Below, piece after piece: positions 42,641 to 50,903 of a stretch of 64,000 nt of DNA. The notes beneath the pieces were generated by a model. It was not told the origin of the DNA and did not search any database. It saw only the letters and a program-made list of their open reading frames with translations. The stretch spans positions 160,428 through 224,427 of the forward strand of contig NZ_FOPM01000007.1 in the NCBI RefSeq assembly GCF_900113485.1, written 5' to 3'. The position numbers and the translations under genes are program-made. The number at the start of each line of letters is the position of its first letter. Within the stretch, counting starts at the first letter, position 1. The stretch is from Methylobacterium gossipiicola. Lineage in GTDB: Bacteria; Pseudomonadota; Alphaproteobacteria; Rhizobiales; Beijerinckiaceae.

Positions 42641-42799
42641 CAGAATTGCCAATTTTGTTCGGCGCCGCCCTCGGAGGCGCCTGATGCGCTCTGTGGCGGG
42701 ATGCAACAGCCGCGCTTGTACAGCAGCCCGTCAGGCTCGTGCAAGCAAAAAACGCGTTATGGATCAAAGTAAGACAGAATTGGCAATTCTGTTCGGCGC
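42641..42799. repeat. Two 25-bp palindromic direct repeats near the recombinase
   Basis: Copies at 42641-42665 and 42775-42799 differ at two positions only. Each contains a palindrome: CAGAATTG-S-CAATTYTG, symmetric in the second copy, followed by TTCGGCGC. Start-to-start distance is 134 bp. The arms plus short centre look like tyrosine-recombinase core sites (Xer/dif style). The first copy is 43 bases before the recombinase start, so it could also regulate the gene. Confidence 0.6.
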
Positions 42800-42921
42800 A
42801 TTGATGCTTGTGTAGCGCCGGTCAGAGGCTTCGTAAAGATCCATGTGTGCCATCACACGCGATTCGATACTTTCTGAGACTGTCTCTGATCGCTGCGCCA
42901 GCCGCGCTCGCCGAGCCGCGC

Positions 42922-43044
42922 GTGATATCCAACGCAGCGCTAAGACGTTGACGGGCGTGCGGTATTCGACGCGAGAAGATATCCAACGCACCTGCCAGTG
43001 CAGTCTTCTCCCGTGCGAAGCTGCTTCCTCGCGTTGGATATCAC
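42922..43044. repeat. Three ATATCCAACGC motifs
   Basis: GTGATATCCAACGCA at 42922-42936, AAGATATCCAACGCA at 42976-42990 (54 bp apart, direct) and the inverted copy GCGTTGGATATCAC at 43031-43044. The spacing of the direct pair equals that of the pair upstream of the XseA-like operon at 33268-33336. They share the core TCCAACGCA. Located upstream of the Xer-like recombinase gene. Confidence 0.65.
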
Positions 43045-43170
43045 CGCGAGACGGATGGTGATGTCCATCGCGGGCCACCGACATCGCACGACGCTCTCGT
43101 GGGATGACCGCTCCGGGGCCGCAGCTGAGGTCGGTGTCGATGAGCCTCCGTTGGAGCGGCTGGCGCCGCG

Positions 43171-43269
43171 ATGAGGCGAGAGCCGACCCCTGAAAGCTTC
43201 GCCGTCTGCGTCGCCCTCGTCCTGGTCACTTACCTGTTCGTCCTGATGGTCGGTGCCTGGCTCGGCTGA
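43171..43269 (+). CDS. Very small single-helix membrane peptide
   Basis: 32 codons: RREPTPESFAVCVALVLVTY and LFVLMVGAWLG, one clear membrane helix after a charged N-terminus. The ribosome site is weak (GGAG 15 bases upstream). Many small membrane peptides exist near toxin systems, but no antisense RNA is visible. Listed because the coding pattern is clean; it could be chance. Confidence 0.3.
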   Translation: MRREPTPESFAVCVALVLVTYLFVLMVGAWLG

Positions 43270-43305
43270 TCCCTGTCGTACCCCTGAAACTGCAGATCCC
43301 AGGTC

Positions 43306-43554
43306 ATGTCCGAGAGCCGTCGCTCATCCTCGCACTCTCGCCGGTTCTCGCAGCGGCTGCGTCGCACAGCCGATTTGCTCCTGCCGGGTGAGCGCCTGTC
43401 GGACCTCGCTGCCTGGGCCGTGTTGATGCTGCTGGCTGCCTTGCTGCTGCTGTTCGTGGTGCGTGAGATCCGCGACGGCGCGTTCACCGGCTGCCCCGGA
43501 TACGATGGCGTCACGCACAAGCGGGAGGCTAAAGCACTCTGCGGGGAGTCCTGA
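43306..43554 (+). CDS. Small membrane protein
   Basis: 82 residues from ATG 43306. Ser/Arg-rich cytoplasmic start (SESRRSSSHSRRFSQRLRRT), then one membrane helix (LAAWAVLMLLAALLLLFVV) and a short outer tail with two Cys (GCPGYDG, ALCGES). No family known. The preceding 32-codon peptide on the same strand may be co-transcribed. Downstream lies the PHP/ATPase gene after 200 bases. Confidence 0.45.
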   Translation: MSESRRSSSHSRRFSQRLRRTADLLLPGERLSDLAAWAVLMLLAALLLLFVVREIRDGAFTGCPGYDGVTHKREAKALCGES

Positions 43555-43757
43555 TGTGAGCGCCAGGCGAGAAGCGCAGCGAGGCGGTCTCGCCAAGCGG
43601 CAACCGCAGCCAAAGTGAAGCGGTCTTTCAACTGCACGGTATACATTTGAGGAGCCTGCTGCGGCGACCTGAGCGCCATGGAATGGCGATCTGAGATTGT
43701 GCTCCCCGCAGGCGTCCGTTATTCGCGGACACCTGGTTAAGGTTCGTCGTTCGCTCA

Positions 43758-46622
43758 ATGCCAGCCCCCATCGGTTACCATCCCGGCGCGGTCTGGGTTA
43801 AGCTCGACTTCCAGTGTCATACGCCCCGCGACCGTGGATGGATCGGTTCGCCGGGGTTGGCCGGCGGCACGCCCGAGCTCGAAGCCGAACGACACGCCTG
43901 GGCGGACACCTTCGTCTCGGAGGCGGTCCGTCGAGGTCTCGGTGCTGTGGCAGTCACGGACCACCACGACATCGCCTTCCTTCCCTACGTCATCGCAGCT
44001 GCAGGGCGGCTCGGGCCCGCTGCCAAGCTCACCGTCTTCCCAGGCATCGAAATCACGTGCAGTGACAACGTTCAGTGCTTGGCGATCTTCGAGCCCGGTA
44101 CCGAGCCGGCGGATTGGCGTAGGCTGCTGTCGCGGCTGGATGCGGTGGCCGAGACGGCGCTCGACGCCCCCCACACCGACCAAATCAGGCATTGCGGCCT
44201 TACCGTCGAGGCCCTCTTCAGCATCGTCGCCGCGGACGGATCACTCTCAACGCGCATAATGCTCGTGCCACATTTCTCCAAGGAAGGCGCACACAAATCC
44301 CTGAACGCTGAAGGTTTCGCGCCGCGGTTTGCCGAGCTGCCGTGCGACGGCGTGTACATCGAATGCCCTCACGGCGACCTCGATGCCGGGACGCTCGACA
44401 AGGTGCAGGGGCGAACCGAGGAGTGGGGGCGGCGGCGCAGAGCCATCCTGGCAACCGGCGATAATAGGAACGCCTCCTGGGAGCGCTTGGGCGTACACGA
44501 TTGCTGGGCGCGCCTCGGCGAGCCTACCGTGGAGGCCCTGCGTCAGGCCTTCTTAGCAGACGGGGCTCGCATCACGCACGTCCCGCCGCAGTTGCCGGCC
44601 AACCGCGTCGTCAAGATAGAGATCCGCTCCAGCATCACCGGTCCGGATACGCTTGTCATTCTCGTCAACGAAGGCTTCACGGCGCTGATAGGCGGCCGGG
44701 GATCAGGGAAAAGTGCGGTATTGGAATTCCTCCGCTTCGGCCTCGGTAAGTCCGAGCTCGACATTGGACAGGAGGAAGCGCCCGGCCGGAAGGCCCGTGC
44801 CCGGGAACGGACGCTTATCGAGGAGACGCTTCTTGGCGGTTGGGTTGCGATCGAATTGGACCGGGGAGGGTTGCGCGAGCGCTGGCTCCGAACCGGCGAC
44901 GCACCGGCAACGATCGCTGTCGGTACGTTGGCCGGTGATGAGATCATCACGGTGGCCGACGCGCAGCGTCGCTTTCCAGCCCGCGCGTTTCACCAGAAGG
45001 AGCTCTCGACGACGATGGTCGACCCGGTCGCGGCCGCCGAGCACATAACTGGCATAGCGGCCGCCGAAGTCATTGAGGAACGCCGACGGCTCGATGCGGA
45101 GATCACTGCGGTTAAGCGCGACGTGACTTCTGCGCTGCAGGACGTGGCCGCTCACTGGCAGGCCGAGTTGGAGCTCCAGAGAGCTCGCGGGCATTCCGCG
45201 GACATCCGCCGACGGCTCGATGCCGTCCGGAACCGCATGGAGCAGGGCGGCGTCCGCGAGGCCGACTTCGATATCATCCGTGAGGCGCCACGGTACGCTC
45301 GTGCCCAAAACTATTTGGACGACGTTGAGAAACGCATCGTCGATGATGACGAGCGTATCAGGCTCAGCCTGGAATCCATTCTGATCGTCGATCGAAACCG
45401 CCATGCAGAGGCACTGGCCTTCCCGCCAATCGCGGCGCTAGACGCCCGTGTTGGCACTGTTCGCGCCGATGTGGTGGCGCGTCTCCATGGGATCCTGCAG
45501 GAGCTCAGGAACCTTACGGACATCCACGCAGGCGAAAGGGACGCCTTCAACGCGCTGCGAGAGGCTTTTGAAGTCGATTATGCGGCCGCGAAGGAGCGGC
45601 AAGCGGCACATGGTGCTCTGATCAAGGAGGCTGAGGCTCTTGCCAAACAAGCGGCGGAAGCCGAGTCGCAGGTTTCCAAGTGTGTAGATCGATTCAACCT
45701 TACGCGTGCTGCGCCAGCCGGCCTGCTGGACGCGCGGGAACGGTTACAGGCTCTGATCGAGGGCCGCCGCAGCCTGCTCGCTAGGGCATCGGACGAGGTG
45801 GCCATTAAATCCGGCGGTACGCTCCTTGCCCGGGTTTCCCGGGATCGGAAGCCTGTCGAGTGCGTGCAGTCGCTCTGCACATGGATGGAAGGGTCGATGA
45901 TCCGGCAATCGGATCGCGCATGCTTGGATTGGGTCGCGGATACGTGCCGGGAAGACAGCAGGGGATGGTCGAACCTATGCGACGCCGTCCTCGGGGTGTA
46001 CCGCGCCAAGATCATGGCCGGCAGCCCGCAGGAGCCCGGACCCGACGCAATCGCGACACTGAAAGACTTGGTATTCGGAGGCGCCGGCATCACAGATAAC
46101 CAAGCCGGACGCCTGTATACCCGGCTGACTGACCAGACTGTCGAGGTGATGCTCTCCGCGGTACCAAGAGATTCCATTGCCCTGACCTACGTTAGCGGGC
46201 GTCAGAAAATTGCGTTTTCGCGGGCCTCGCCTGGTCAGCAGGCATCCGCGTTGCTTGAACTCCTGCTCCGTCAGGAGGCAGGAACCCTCATCATCGATCA
46301 GCCGGAGGACGACCTCGACAATCGCGTCATCATGCGGATCGTCGAGGGTATCCGAACGTCGAAGTCTGCTCGACAGATCATCTTCGCGACACACAACGCT
46401 AACCTCGTCGTGAATGGCGATGCGGACAAGGTCGTCACGATGGTATCGACGATTGCGGAGGACCGGCAGCCAGAGGGAACTGTCCACGTCCGCGTTGAGG
46501 TCGACGGAGCAATCGAGACGCCCGACGTACGGCGAGCCGTCACGCGGATCATGGAAGGAGGCTTGGAGGCGTTCGATCTCCGAGCACGTAAATACGGTGT
46601 CGAGGGCGCGCAGCGATCTTAG
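43758..46622 (+). CDS. TrlF-like PHP-domain / SMC-type ATPase, probable defence protein
   Basis: 954 residues. The N-terminal PHP phosphoesterase domain has LDFQCHTPRD (16-25), AVAVTDHHDI (63-72) and MLVPHFSK, with Cys where the usual first His stands (QCH). It is followed by an SMC/ABC-type ATPase: Walker A GGRGSGKSA near 313, a coiled-coil middle (about 430-700), the signature SPGQQASALLELLL near 824 and Walker B GTLIIDQPEDDLDN near 840. The order PHP then ABC-ATPase with coiled coil is the TrlF group, which occurs in defence islands and phage-related loci. The likely action is nucleic-acid-triggered nuclease or hydrolase. The McrBC system 5 kb away supports a defence role. Confidence 0.8.
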   Translation: MPAPIGYHPGAVWVKLDFQCHTPRDRGWIGSPGLAGGTPELEAERHAWADTFVSEAVRRGLGAVAVTDHHDIAFLPYVIAAAGRLGPAAKLTVFPGIEITCSDNVQCLAIFEPGTEPADWRRLLSRLDAVAETALDAPHTDQIRHCGLTVEALFSIVAADGSLSTRIMLVPHFSKEGAHKSLNAEGFAPRFAELPCDGVYIECPHGDLDAGTLDKVQGRTEEWGRRRRAILATGDNRNASWERLGVHDCWARLGEPTVEALRQAFLADGARITHVPPQLPANRVVKIEIRSSITGPDTLVILVNEGFTALIGGRGSGKSAVLEFLRFGLGKSELDIGQEEAPGRKARARERTLIEETLLGGWVAIELDRGGLRERWLRTGDAPATIAVGTLAGDEIITVADAQRRFPARAFHQKELSTTMVDPVAAAEHITGIAAAEVIEERRRLDAEITAVKRDVTSALQDVAAHWQAELELQRARGHSADIRRRLDAVRNRMEQGGVREADFDIIREAPRYARAQNYLDDVEKRIVDDDERIRLSLESILIVDRNRHAEALAFPPIAALDARVGTVRADVVARLHGILQELRNLTDIHAGERDAFNALREAFEVDYAAAKERQAAHGALIKEAEALAKQAAEAESQVSKCVDRFNLTRAAPAGLLDARERLQALIEGRRSLLARASDEVAIKSGGTLLARVSRDRKPVECVQSLCTWMEGSMIRQSDRACLDWVADTCREDSRGWSNLCDAVLGVYRAKIMAGSPQEPGPDAIATLKDLVFGGAGITDNQAGRLYTRLTDQTVEVMLSAVPRDSIALTYVSGRQKIAFSRASPGQQASALLELLLRQEAGTLIIDQPEDDLDNRVIMRIVEGIRTSKSARQIIFATHNANLVVNGDADKVVTMVSTIAEDRQPEGTVHVRVEVDGAIETPDVRRAVTRIMEGGLEAFDLRARKYGVEGAQRS

Positions 46623-47046
46623 GTCACAAACCCAGTGCTCAAGTGCTCTTGCCACATGATAGGTAGTAAATGGCAAGCAATCAGCTTTTGAAGATCAATT
46701 CTATTCCGATGCGCGCAAAACAGAGGCCCCGCATTGGGTTGCGCTCCGCATTTGTGTGTGGATTTTATATATCTGTGTTGGAACTATCGCGCATCGACGC
46801 GGATACGTTGCTAAAAACATCTAATTTACATCGTAGCGATCAATAATTGGTTGAATTTACTATCAATTATATGGAATTATGGTGAAATATTTCATATCGA
46901 ACCGTCAGGACTGTTAATCTAATACTGCCATTCTTGTGCTTTGTAACCTCCTGAGCATTTTTATGATTTTTTTCGCACACTCCGGTTGCCGCGCCTTTAG
47001 TCCTATTCTAGGTTGGCTTGAGCAAATCACAAACAGGACAGGCGTC
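46623..47046. other. AT-rich promoter region of the RiPP cluster
   Basis: About 420 bases between the ATPase gene and the precursor peptide. Roughly 46650-47000 is clearly more AT-rich than its surroundings (runs such as TATCAATTATATGG). This suits a regulated promoter and/or foreign origin. A frame upstream of and in phase with the precursor (46936-47046) has no ribosome site and is not supported as coding. Confidence 0.5.
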
Positions 47047-47229
47047 ATGGCGACTGAAGTTGCGGCTGCTCAGCAATCCAGCGGCGAGGTAGTGAAGACC
47101 GCGGTGATGAGAAGCCAGTCCGTCAACCCGGCTATCCAGCGGCTGCGCAGCCGGGTTTTGGCCAGTGCCGAGGCGAGCGAGGTCATCACGAGCTACGATC
47201 GCATGCACCACCGGCACAACCGTTCCTGA
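47047..47229 (+). CDS. RiPP precursor peptide, Tyr/His/Arg-rich core
   Basis: 60 residues. Leader about 1-45, Ala/Ser/Val-rich with ATEVAAAQQSSGEVVKTAVM and RSQSVNPAIQRLRSRVLASA. The C-terminal core is SYDRMHHRHNRS with Tyr50, Arg52, His54, His55, Arg56, His57, Arg59 and Ser60. AGGA lies 8 bases before the ATG. The radical SAM maturase starts 8 bases after the stop, so precursor and enzyme are one transcript. The dense alternation of Tyr, His and Arg at the very end is what one expects of a substrate for aromatic crosslinking and Arg-to-ornithine conversion. Mature product not predictable in detail. Confidence 0.78.
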   Translation: MATEVAAAQQSSGEVVKTAVMRSQSVNPAIQRLRSRVLASAEASEVITSYDRMHHRHNRS

Positions 47230-47237
47230 GGGCACCC

Positions 47238-49385
47238 TTGGCGTCGGCTCGGATCACCTCGTTCCTGGTCAAGATCGCCTCGCGGTGCAACCTCGATTGC
47301 GACTACTGCTACGTCTATCACCACGCAGATCAGGGCTGGCGGTCGATGCCCAGTAAGATGTCGCTTGAGGTGCGGAGTGCCTTCGCGAGCCGGATCGCCG
47401 AATACGCGACCGAGGTCGGGCTTAAGCGCGCCGTGGTGGTTTTTCACGGTGGCGAGCCCTTGCTTGCCGGTGCGGACACCATCGCAGCCTTCGCGGACGA
47501 GTTGCGCGGGGCGGTCGGTCCTGAAGTCCGGCTTGACATCGCGATGCAAACGAACGGCCTTCTGCTGACCGAGGCCGCGCTCGATGTGATCGAGGCTGCG
47601 GATATCTCGGTCTCGCTCAGCCTCGACGGGCCCCGGGAGGCTAACGATCTCCATCGGACGAGCCGGAAGGGTCGGTCGAGTTTCGACCGCGTGATGGCGG
47701 CGTACCGTCTGCTGGAAAAGCGGAAGAGCATTTTCGCAGGGGTCATTGCAGTCGTGGATCCGGCCATCCCGCCCGACGACCTGTTCGCCTTCTTCGATGA
47801 ACTCCGGCCGCCGAAGCTGGATTTCCTGCTACCCGACGCGCATCATCTACGTCCACCGCCCGGTCGCGAAGCGCAACCGTCGCGCTACAGGGACTGGCTG
47901 GTTCGCGCCTTCGACCTCTGGTTCGATGTCTATCCTCACCTGCCGGTCAGGACGTTCGAGTCGATGCTCGACGTAGCCGCCGGCCTGCCGTCGGCCACCG
48001 ATGCGTTCGGTTTCGGTGACGTCAACCTGTTATCGATCGAGACAGACGGCAGCTACCACGACCTCGACGTCCTCAAGATCGTGCGCGACGGGGCGACCGC
48101 CCTGTCCGGTTCGGTCCGGGATGCGGCCGTTTCCGCCGTCGCCGCATCTCCCGGCATCGAGGCGCACAGGGCGCTCCTGCGGAAGGATGGCCTTAGCGAA
48201 AAGTGTCTGGGTTGCACGGTCGTCGACGTGTGCGGAGGGGGATCCGTCCCCCATCGCTACAATGAGGGCGGCTTCAGGAATCCCTCAGTCTACTGCGGCG
48301 AGCTGTTTTCGCTGATCCGCCACGTCGAAGCGCGCCTCGCCGAAGGCCTCGCGGCTGAGCCGGAGGATCTGGGCTCGCGGCTCCCGCCCGATTTCGACCT
48401 CGAACGCTTCGAGCTGGCCGAGACCTCGGGTCCCGCCATCAGGTTGCTGACCCATGACGCCCGCGGCGCCTACCTCGCGCGCTTCAGGTCGGCGCTTCAC
48501 CACGCGTCGGGGTTAGGACGTGACGTTGCGGTCGCCGCGACCCAGCTTGCAGACGGCTCCGAAGACGCGCTCGCGGACCTCGCGGGTCAGCCGGGCGTCG
48601 TGGCTTGGACGAGAGCGGTGTTGACCGAAGCCGCTGGCGGTCTGGTGCACGATGTGGACGGCAAGCCACTGCGTGCGGACGGTGAGTACCTCATCGAACT
48701 CGCGGACCGGCTAGGAGGTGGCAAGCCGACGATGGCCGTGGGCGTCGAAGACCGCTGGCTGCGGGCTCCCTTTGGGGACCAAATCGTGTTCGAGCCGACC
48801 GCAGTGGCCGTGGATGCCGTGCCGCTGGTCGCGCAGGCACTTGGGATCGTGCGAAGCTGGCGCCCTGCGCTCGCCGACGAGATGGCGGCTGCGTGCCGGG
48901 CAGTCCAGTTCGTGAGAGACCCCTCCGCGGATCCTGCCAAGATCGTCTCGTACAGCGATGATTCGGTCCCGGGAGCCCTCTTCGTCTCCGTGTCCCAGGG
49001 AGATCGGCTTATCGATCCGTACGACTTGGCCGACTCGCTCATCCACGAGCACCGCCACCAGAAACTTTATCTGCTCGAACGGTTCGGTCCGACCGTGAGT
49101 CCGACGGCCCCACGCGTCGTGTCGCCATGGCGCGCCGATCTGCGACCACCCTCTGGCCTGTTGCACGCCGTCTTCGTGTTCGTCGAACTGAAGCGCTTCT
49201 GGACGCATGTCTTTGAGATCGGCCCGCGCCACATGCGCGACCGCGCGGCAAACCAGTTGCGGGACACCGACCGTAACCTCGAACTCGGTTTCGCGACGCT
49301 GCGCACCTGCAGCATGACACCGCTCGGCGACGTACTGATCGGGATATTGGACCGGGCGCGTCATCAGCGGCCTGTCGCGGCCTGA
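47238..49385 (+). CDS. Radical SAM/SPASM peptide maturase fused to an HExxH domain
   Basis: 715 residues from TTG 47238, with GAGGG upstream. The radical SAM cluster is Cys17-X3-Cys21-X2-Cys24 (ASRCNLDCDYCYVYHH). Family blocks VVVFHGGEPLL and MQTNGLLLT agree with FxsB-type enzymes. A SPASM domain with KCLGCTVVDVCGGGS lies around 322-336 for auxiliary clusters. Residues about 400-715 are a second module with SLIHEHRHQKLYLLERFGPT, an HExxH motif at 603-607, as in FxsB-associated HExxH proteins. The enzyme should form crosslinks in the precursor, and the HExxH domain may be a hydroxylase or peptidase. The fusion is intact. Confidence 0.85.
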   Translation: MASARITSFLVKIASRCNLDCDYCYVYHHADQGWRSMPSKMSLEVRSAFASRIAEYATEVGLKRAVVVFHGGEPLLAGADTIAAFADELRGAVGPEVRLDIAMQTNGLLLTEAALDVIEAADISVSLSLDGPREANDLHRTSRKGRSSFDRVMAAYRLLEKRKSIFAGVIAVVDPAIPPDDLFAFFDELRPPKLDFLLPDAHHLRPPPGREAQPSRYRDWLVRAFDLWFDVYPHLPVRTFESMLDVAAGLPSATDAFGFGDVNLLSIETDGSYHDLDVLKIVRDGATALSGSVRDAAVSAVAASPGIEAHRALLRKDGLSEKCLGCTVVDVCGGGSVPHRYNEGGFRNPSVYCGELFSLIRHVEARLAEGLAAEPEDLGSRLPPDFDLERFELAETSGPAIRLLTHDARGAYLARFRSALHHASGLGRDVAVAATQLADGSEDALADLAGQPGVVAWTRAVLTEAAGGLVHDVDGKPLRADGEYLIELADRLGGGKPTMAVGVEDRWLRAPFGDQIVFEPTAVAVDAVPLVAQALGIVRSWRPALADEMAAACRAVQFVRDPSADPAKIVSYSDDSVPGALFVSVSQGDRLIDPYDLADSLIHEHRHQKLYLLERFGPTVSPTAPRVVSPWRADLRPPSGLLHAVFVFVELKRFWTHVFEIGPRHMRDRAANQLRDTDRNLELGFATLRTCSMTPLGDVLIGILDRARHQRPVAA

Positions 49386-49390
49386 TCGCC

Positions 49391-50389
49391 ATGATGGTCG
49401 CGACGGAGCGCCTGCCGGCCGATCCGATCCAGCGCCATGCGGCACTGCGCAACTACTTTTGCGACAAGGACGCCTCCGCTGTACGGACGCCGGAGGGTTG
49501 GGCGTTGGCATTATCGTGGCCTGGCGACCCCGACCGCCACGTCGATCCCGGCCTCGACGCCGGCCTCCGATGGTGGGGCGACGTCCGGCGCGAAGACATG
49601 GCCACCGCCCGTCGCCGCACTTCAAGGCTCCTTCGCACCCTCTACGACAGCTGGACCCTCGCCAGTTGGTCGGAATGGCTCGCGCGGCGGCCGGATCGAA
49701 CCGCCGGCCTCGTCACGATCCTCCATGTCGATGACCATCGCGACTTGGGCAGTCCTCGATTGGGCGGCAAGGGGACGCCATGGCTGGACCTTATCTCAGA
49801 GCGGACATGCGACCTGCATGAGCCTTCGTCGGTGGCTGCCGCGATCGAGAGCGGCGCGATCGGCATGGGAAGCTTCATGACGCCCTTCCTGCTGGATGTG
49901 CCGCAGGCAGAGGTGCGGCACCTCTGCCAGCCGCCGAAAGGGAAGCGGACCGAGGATTACCTGTTCCGGCCGACGGACGTGCCCGACACGTTGCTTGCCC
50001 CTGGCACGCTGCGCCCGGGGATCGAGCTGGTGCCTGCCGAACCAGGAACCGGACCTGGGAGATGGAGGACGACGCCCTCGGTCGATGATTGGCTGGCCGA
50101 CATCGACGGCGGCCCGATCCTCTTACACGTCGATATGGACTACTTCTGCAACCGCTACGACGGTGACAGCGACTGGGGCGATCGGGAACTGCGGCTCGAT
50201 CCCCCGCCCGAAATGATCGACCACAAGATCGACGAAGTTGTCGGCGCCCTCGACGCAAAGGGCTTGGCCGGGCGGATCGAGGATGTCGTAATCGCCTTCT
50301 CCCCCGGCTTCTTTCCGGCGGAACACTGGGGCCGGGCGGACGAACGGTTGACGCAGGGGCTGGGCCTCGATGCCGAACGCAGGGGATGA
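49391..50389 (+). CDS. UPF0489-type peptide arginase-like enzyme
   Basis: 332 residues. Two metal-ligand blocks stand out: TILHVDDHRDLG with His112, Asp114, Asp115, His116 and Asp118, and ILLHVDMDYFCN with His246, Asp248 and Asp250. This is the ureohydrolase-like arrangement found in UPF0489 and in peptide arginases that change Arg to ornithine inside RiPP precursors (OspR type). The precursor here ends with three Arg, a fitting substrate. It lies 6 bases behind the radical SAM gene. Alternative: an uncharacterised UPF0489 enzyme with a different substrate. Confidence 0.7.
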   Translation: MMVATERLPADPIQRHAALRNYFCDKDASAVRTPEGWALALSWPGDPDRHVDPGLDAGLRWWGDVRREDMATARRRTSRLLRTLYDSWTLASWSEWLARRPDRTAGLVTILHVDDHRDLGSPRLGGKGTPWLDLISERTCDLHEPSSVAAAIESGAIGMGSFMTPFLLDVPQAEVRHLCQPPKGKRTEDYLFRPTDVPDTLLAPGTLRPGIELVPAEPGTGPGRWRTTPSVDDWLADIDGGPILLHVDMDYFCNRYDGDSDWGDRELRLDPPPEMIDHKIDEVVGALDAKGLAGRIEDVVIAFSPGFFPAEHWGRADERLTQGLGLDAERRG

Positions 50390-50855
50390 GCGTCGTGAGC
50401 CGAGCGCGCAGCGGCGGAAACGGCGGCCGGTCGCGACGTCGAGACCAGCCAAACCGTCGGCGCAGCGTGAGACCGTATCGGCGGATGCCGTGCGGTTGGT
50501 CGCGACAAAGGGCACCAAGGGCCGGGGTGGTGGTCGAGATGGGGAGGCTTGGCGCATCGAGCTCGACGGCCAGCGCGCCGGTCAGGTCTTCATCAACCTG
50601 ATCGATCAGCCCCCGATCGGACCGCATGCCTCCATCCAGATCTACCTCAATCGGGCGAGCCAGGGACGCGGCATCGGGACCATCGGGTATGGCCTCGCTT
50701 GTGCCGCGAGCCGGTACGACGTGATCTACGCGCATATGCAGAAGTCGAACACGGCCTCGGCCCGCGCCGCCGCCGCGGCTGGCTTTGTCGACGAAACACC
50801 GGCCGAGGAACGGCAGAAGGTCATGGTGTGGCGTCGGTGCGCCGCGGCGACATAA
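50370..50855 (+). CDS. GNAT-family N-acetyltransferase
   Basis: 161 residues. The N-terminal 60 are Arg/Lys-rich and low complexity. The GNAT core follows: GQVFINLIDQPPIGPHASIQ, IYLNRASQGRGIGTIGYG (acetyl-CoA pyrophosphate loop), YDVIYAHMQKSNTASARAAA and AAGFVDETP. It starts within the end of the arginase-like gene (20-base overlap) and belongs to the RiPP operon. It could acylate an amine of the modified peptide, for example ornithine side chains or the new N-terminus, or act in self-protection. The substrate is an inference. Confidence 0.78.
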   Translation: MPNAGDERREPSAQRRKRRPVATSRPAKPSAQRETVSADAVRLVATKGTKGRGGGRDGEAWRIELDGQRAGQVFINLIDQPPIGPHASIQIYLNRASQGRGIGTIGYGLACAASRYDVIYAHMQKSNTASARAAAAAGFVDETPAEERQKVMVWRRCAAAT

Positions 50856-50903
50856 CAGACGGCTCCTTATGGCGAGGCGCCGACACGAGCGCGAGGGCAT
50901 GCC

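Noticed and set aside
36153..43300. A conjugation apparatus in element 2
   Set aside because: I looked for VirB/Tra-type ATPases and coupling protein motifs and saw none; only a relaxase and partition genes are present.
46936..47046. N-terminal extension of the RiPP precursor
   Set aside because: AT-rich intergenic sequence without ribosome site; the ATG at 47047 has one and gives a typical 60-residue precursor.
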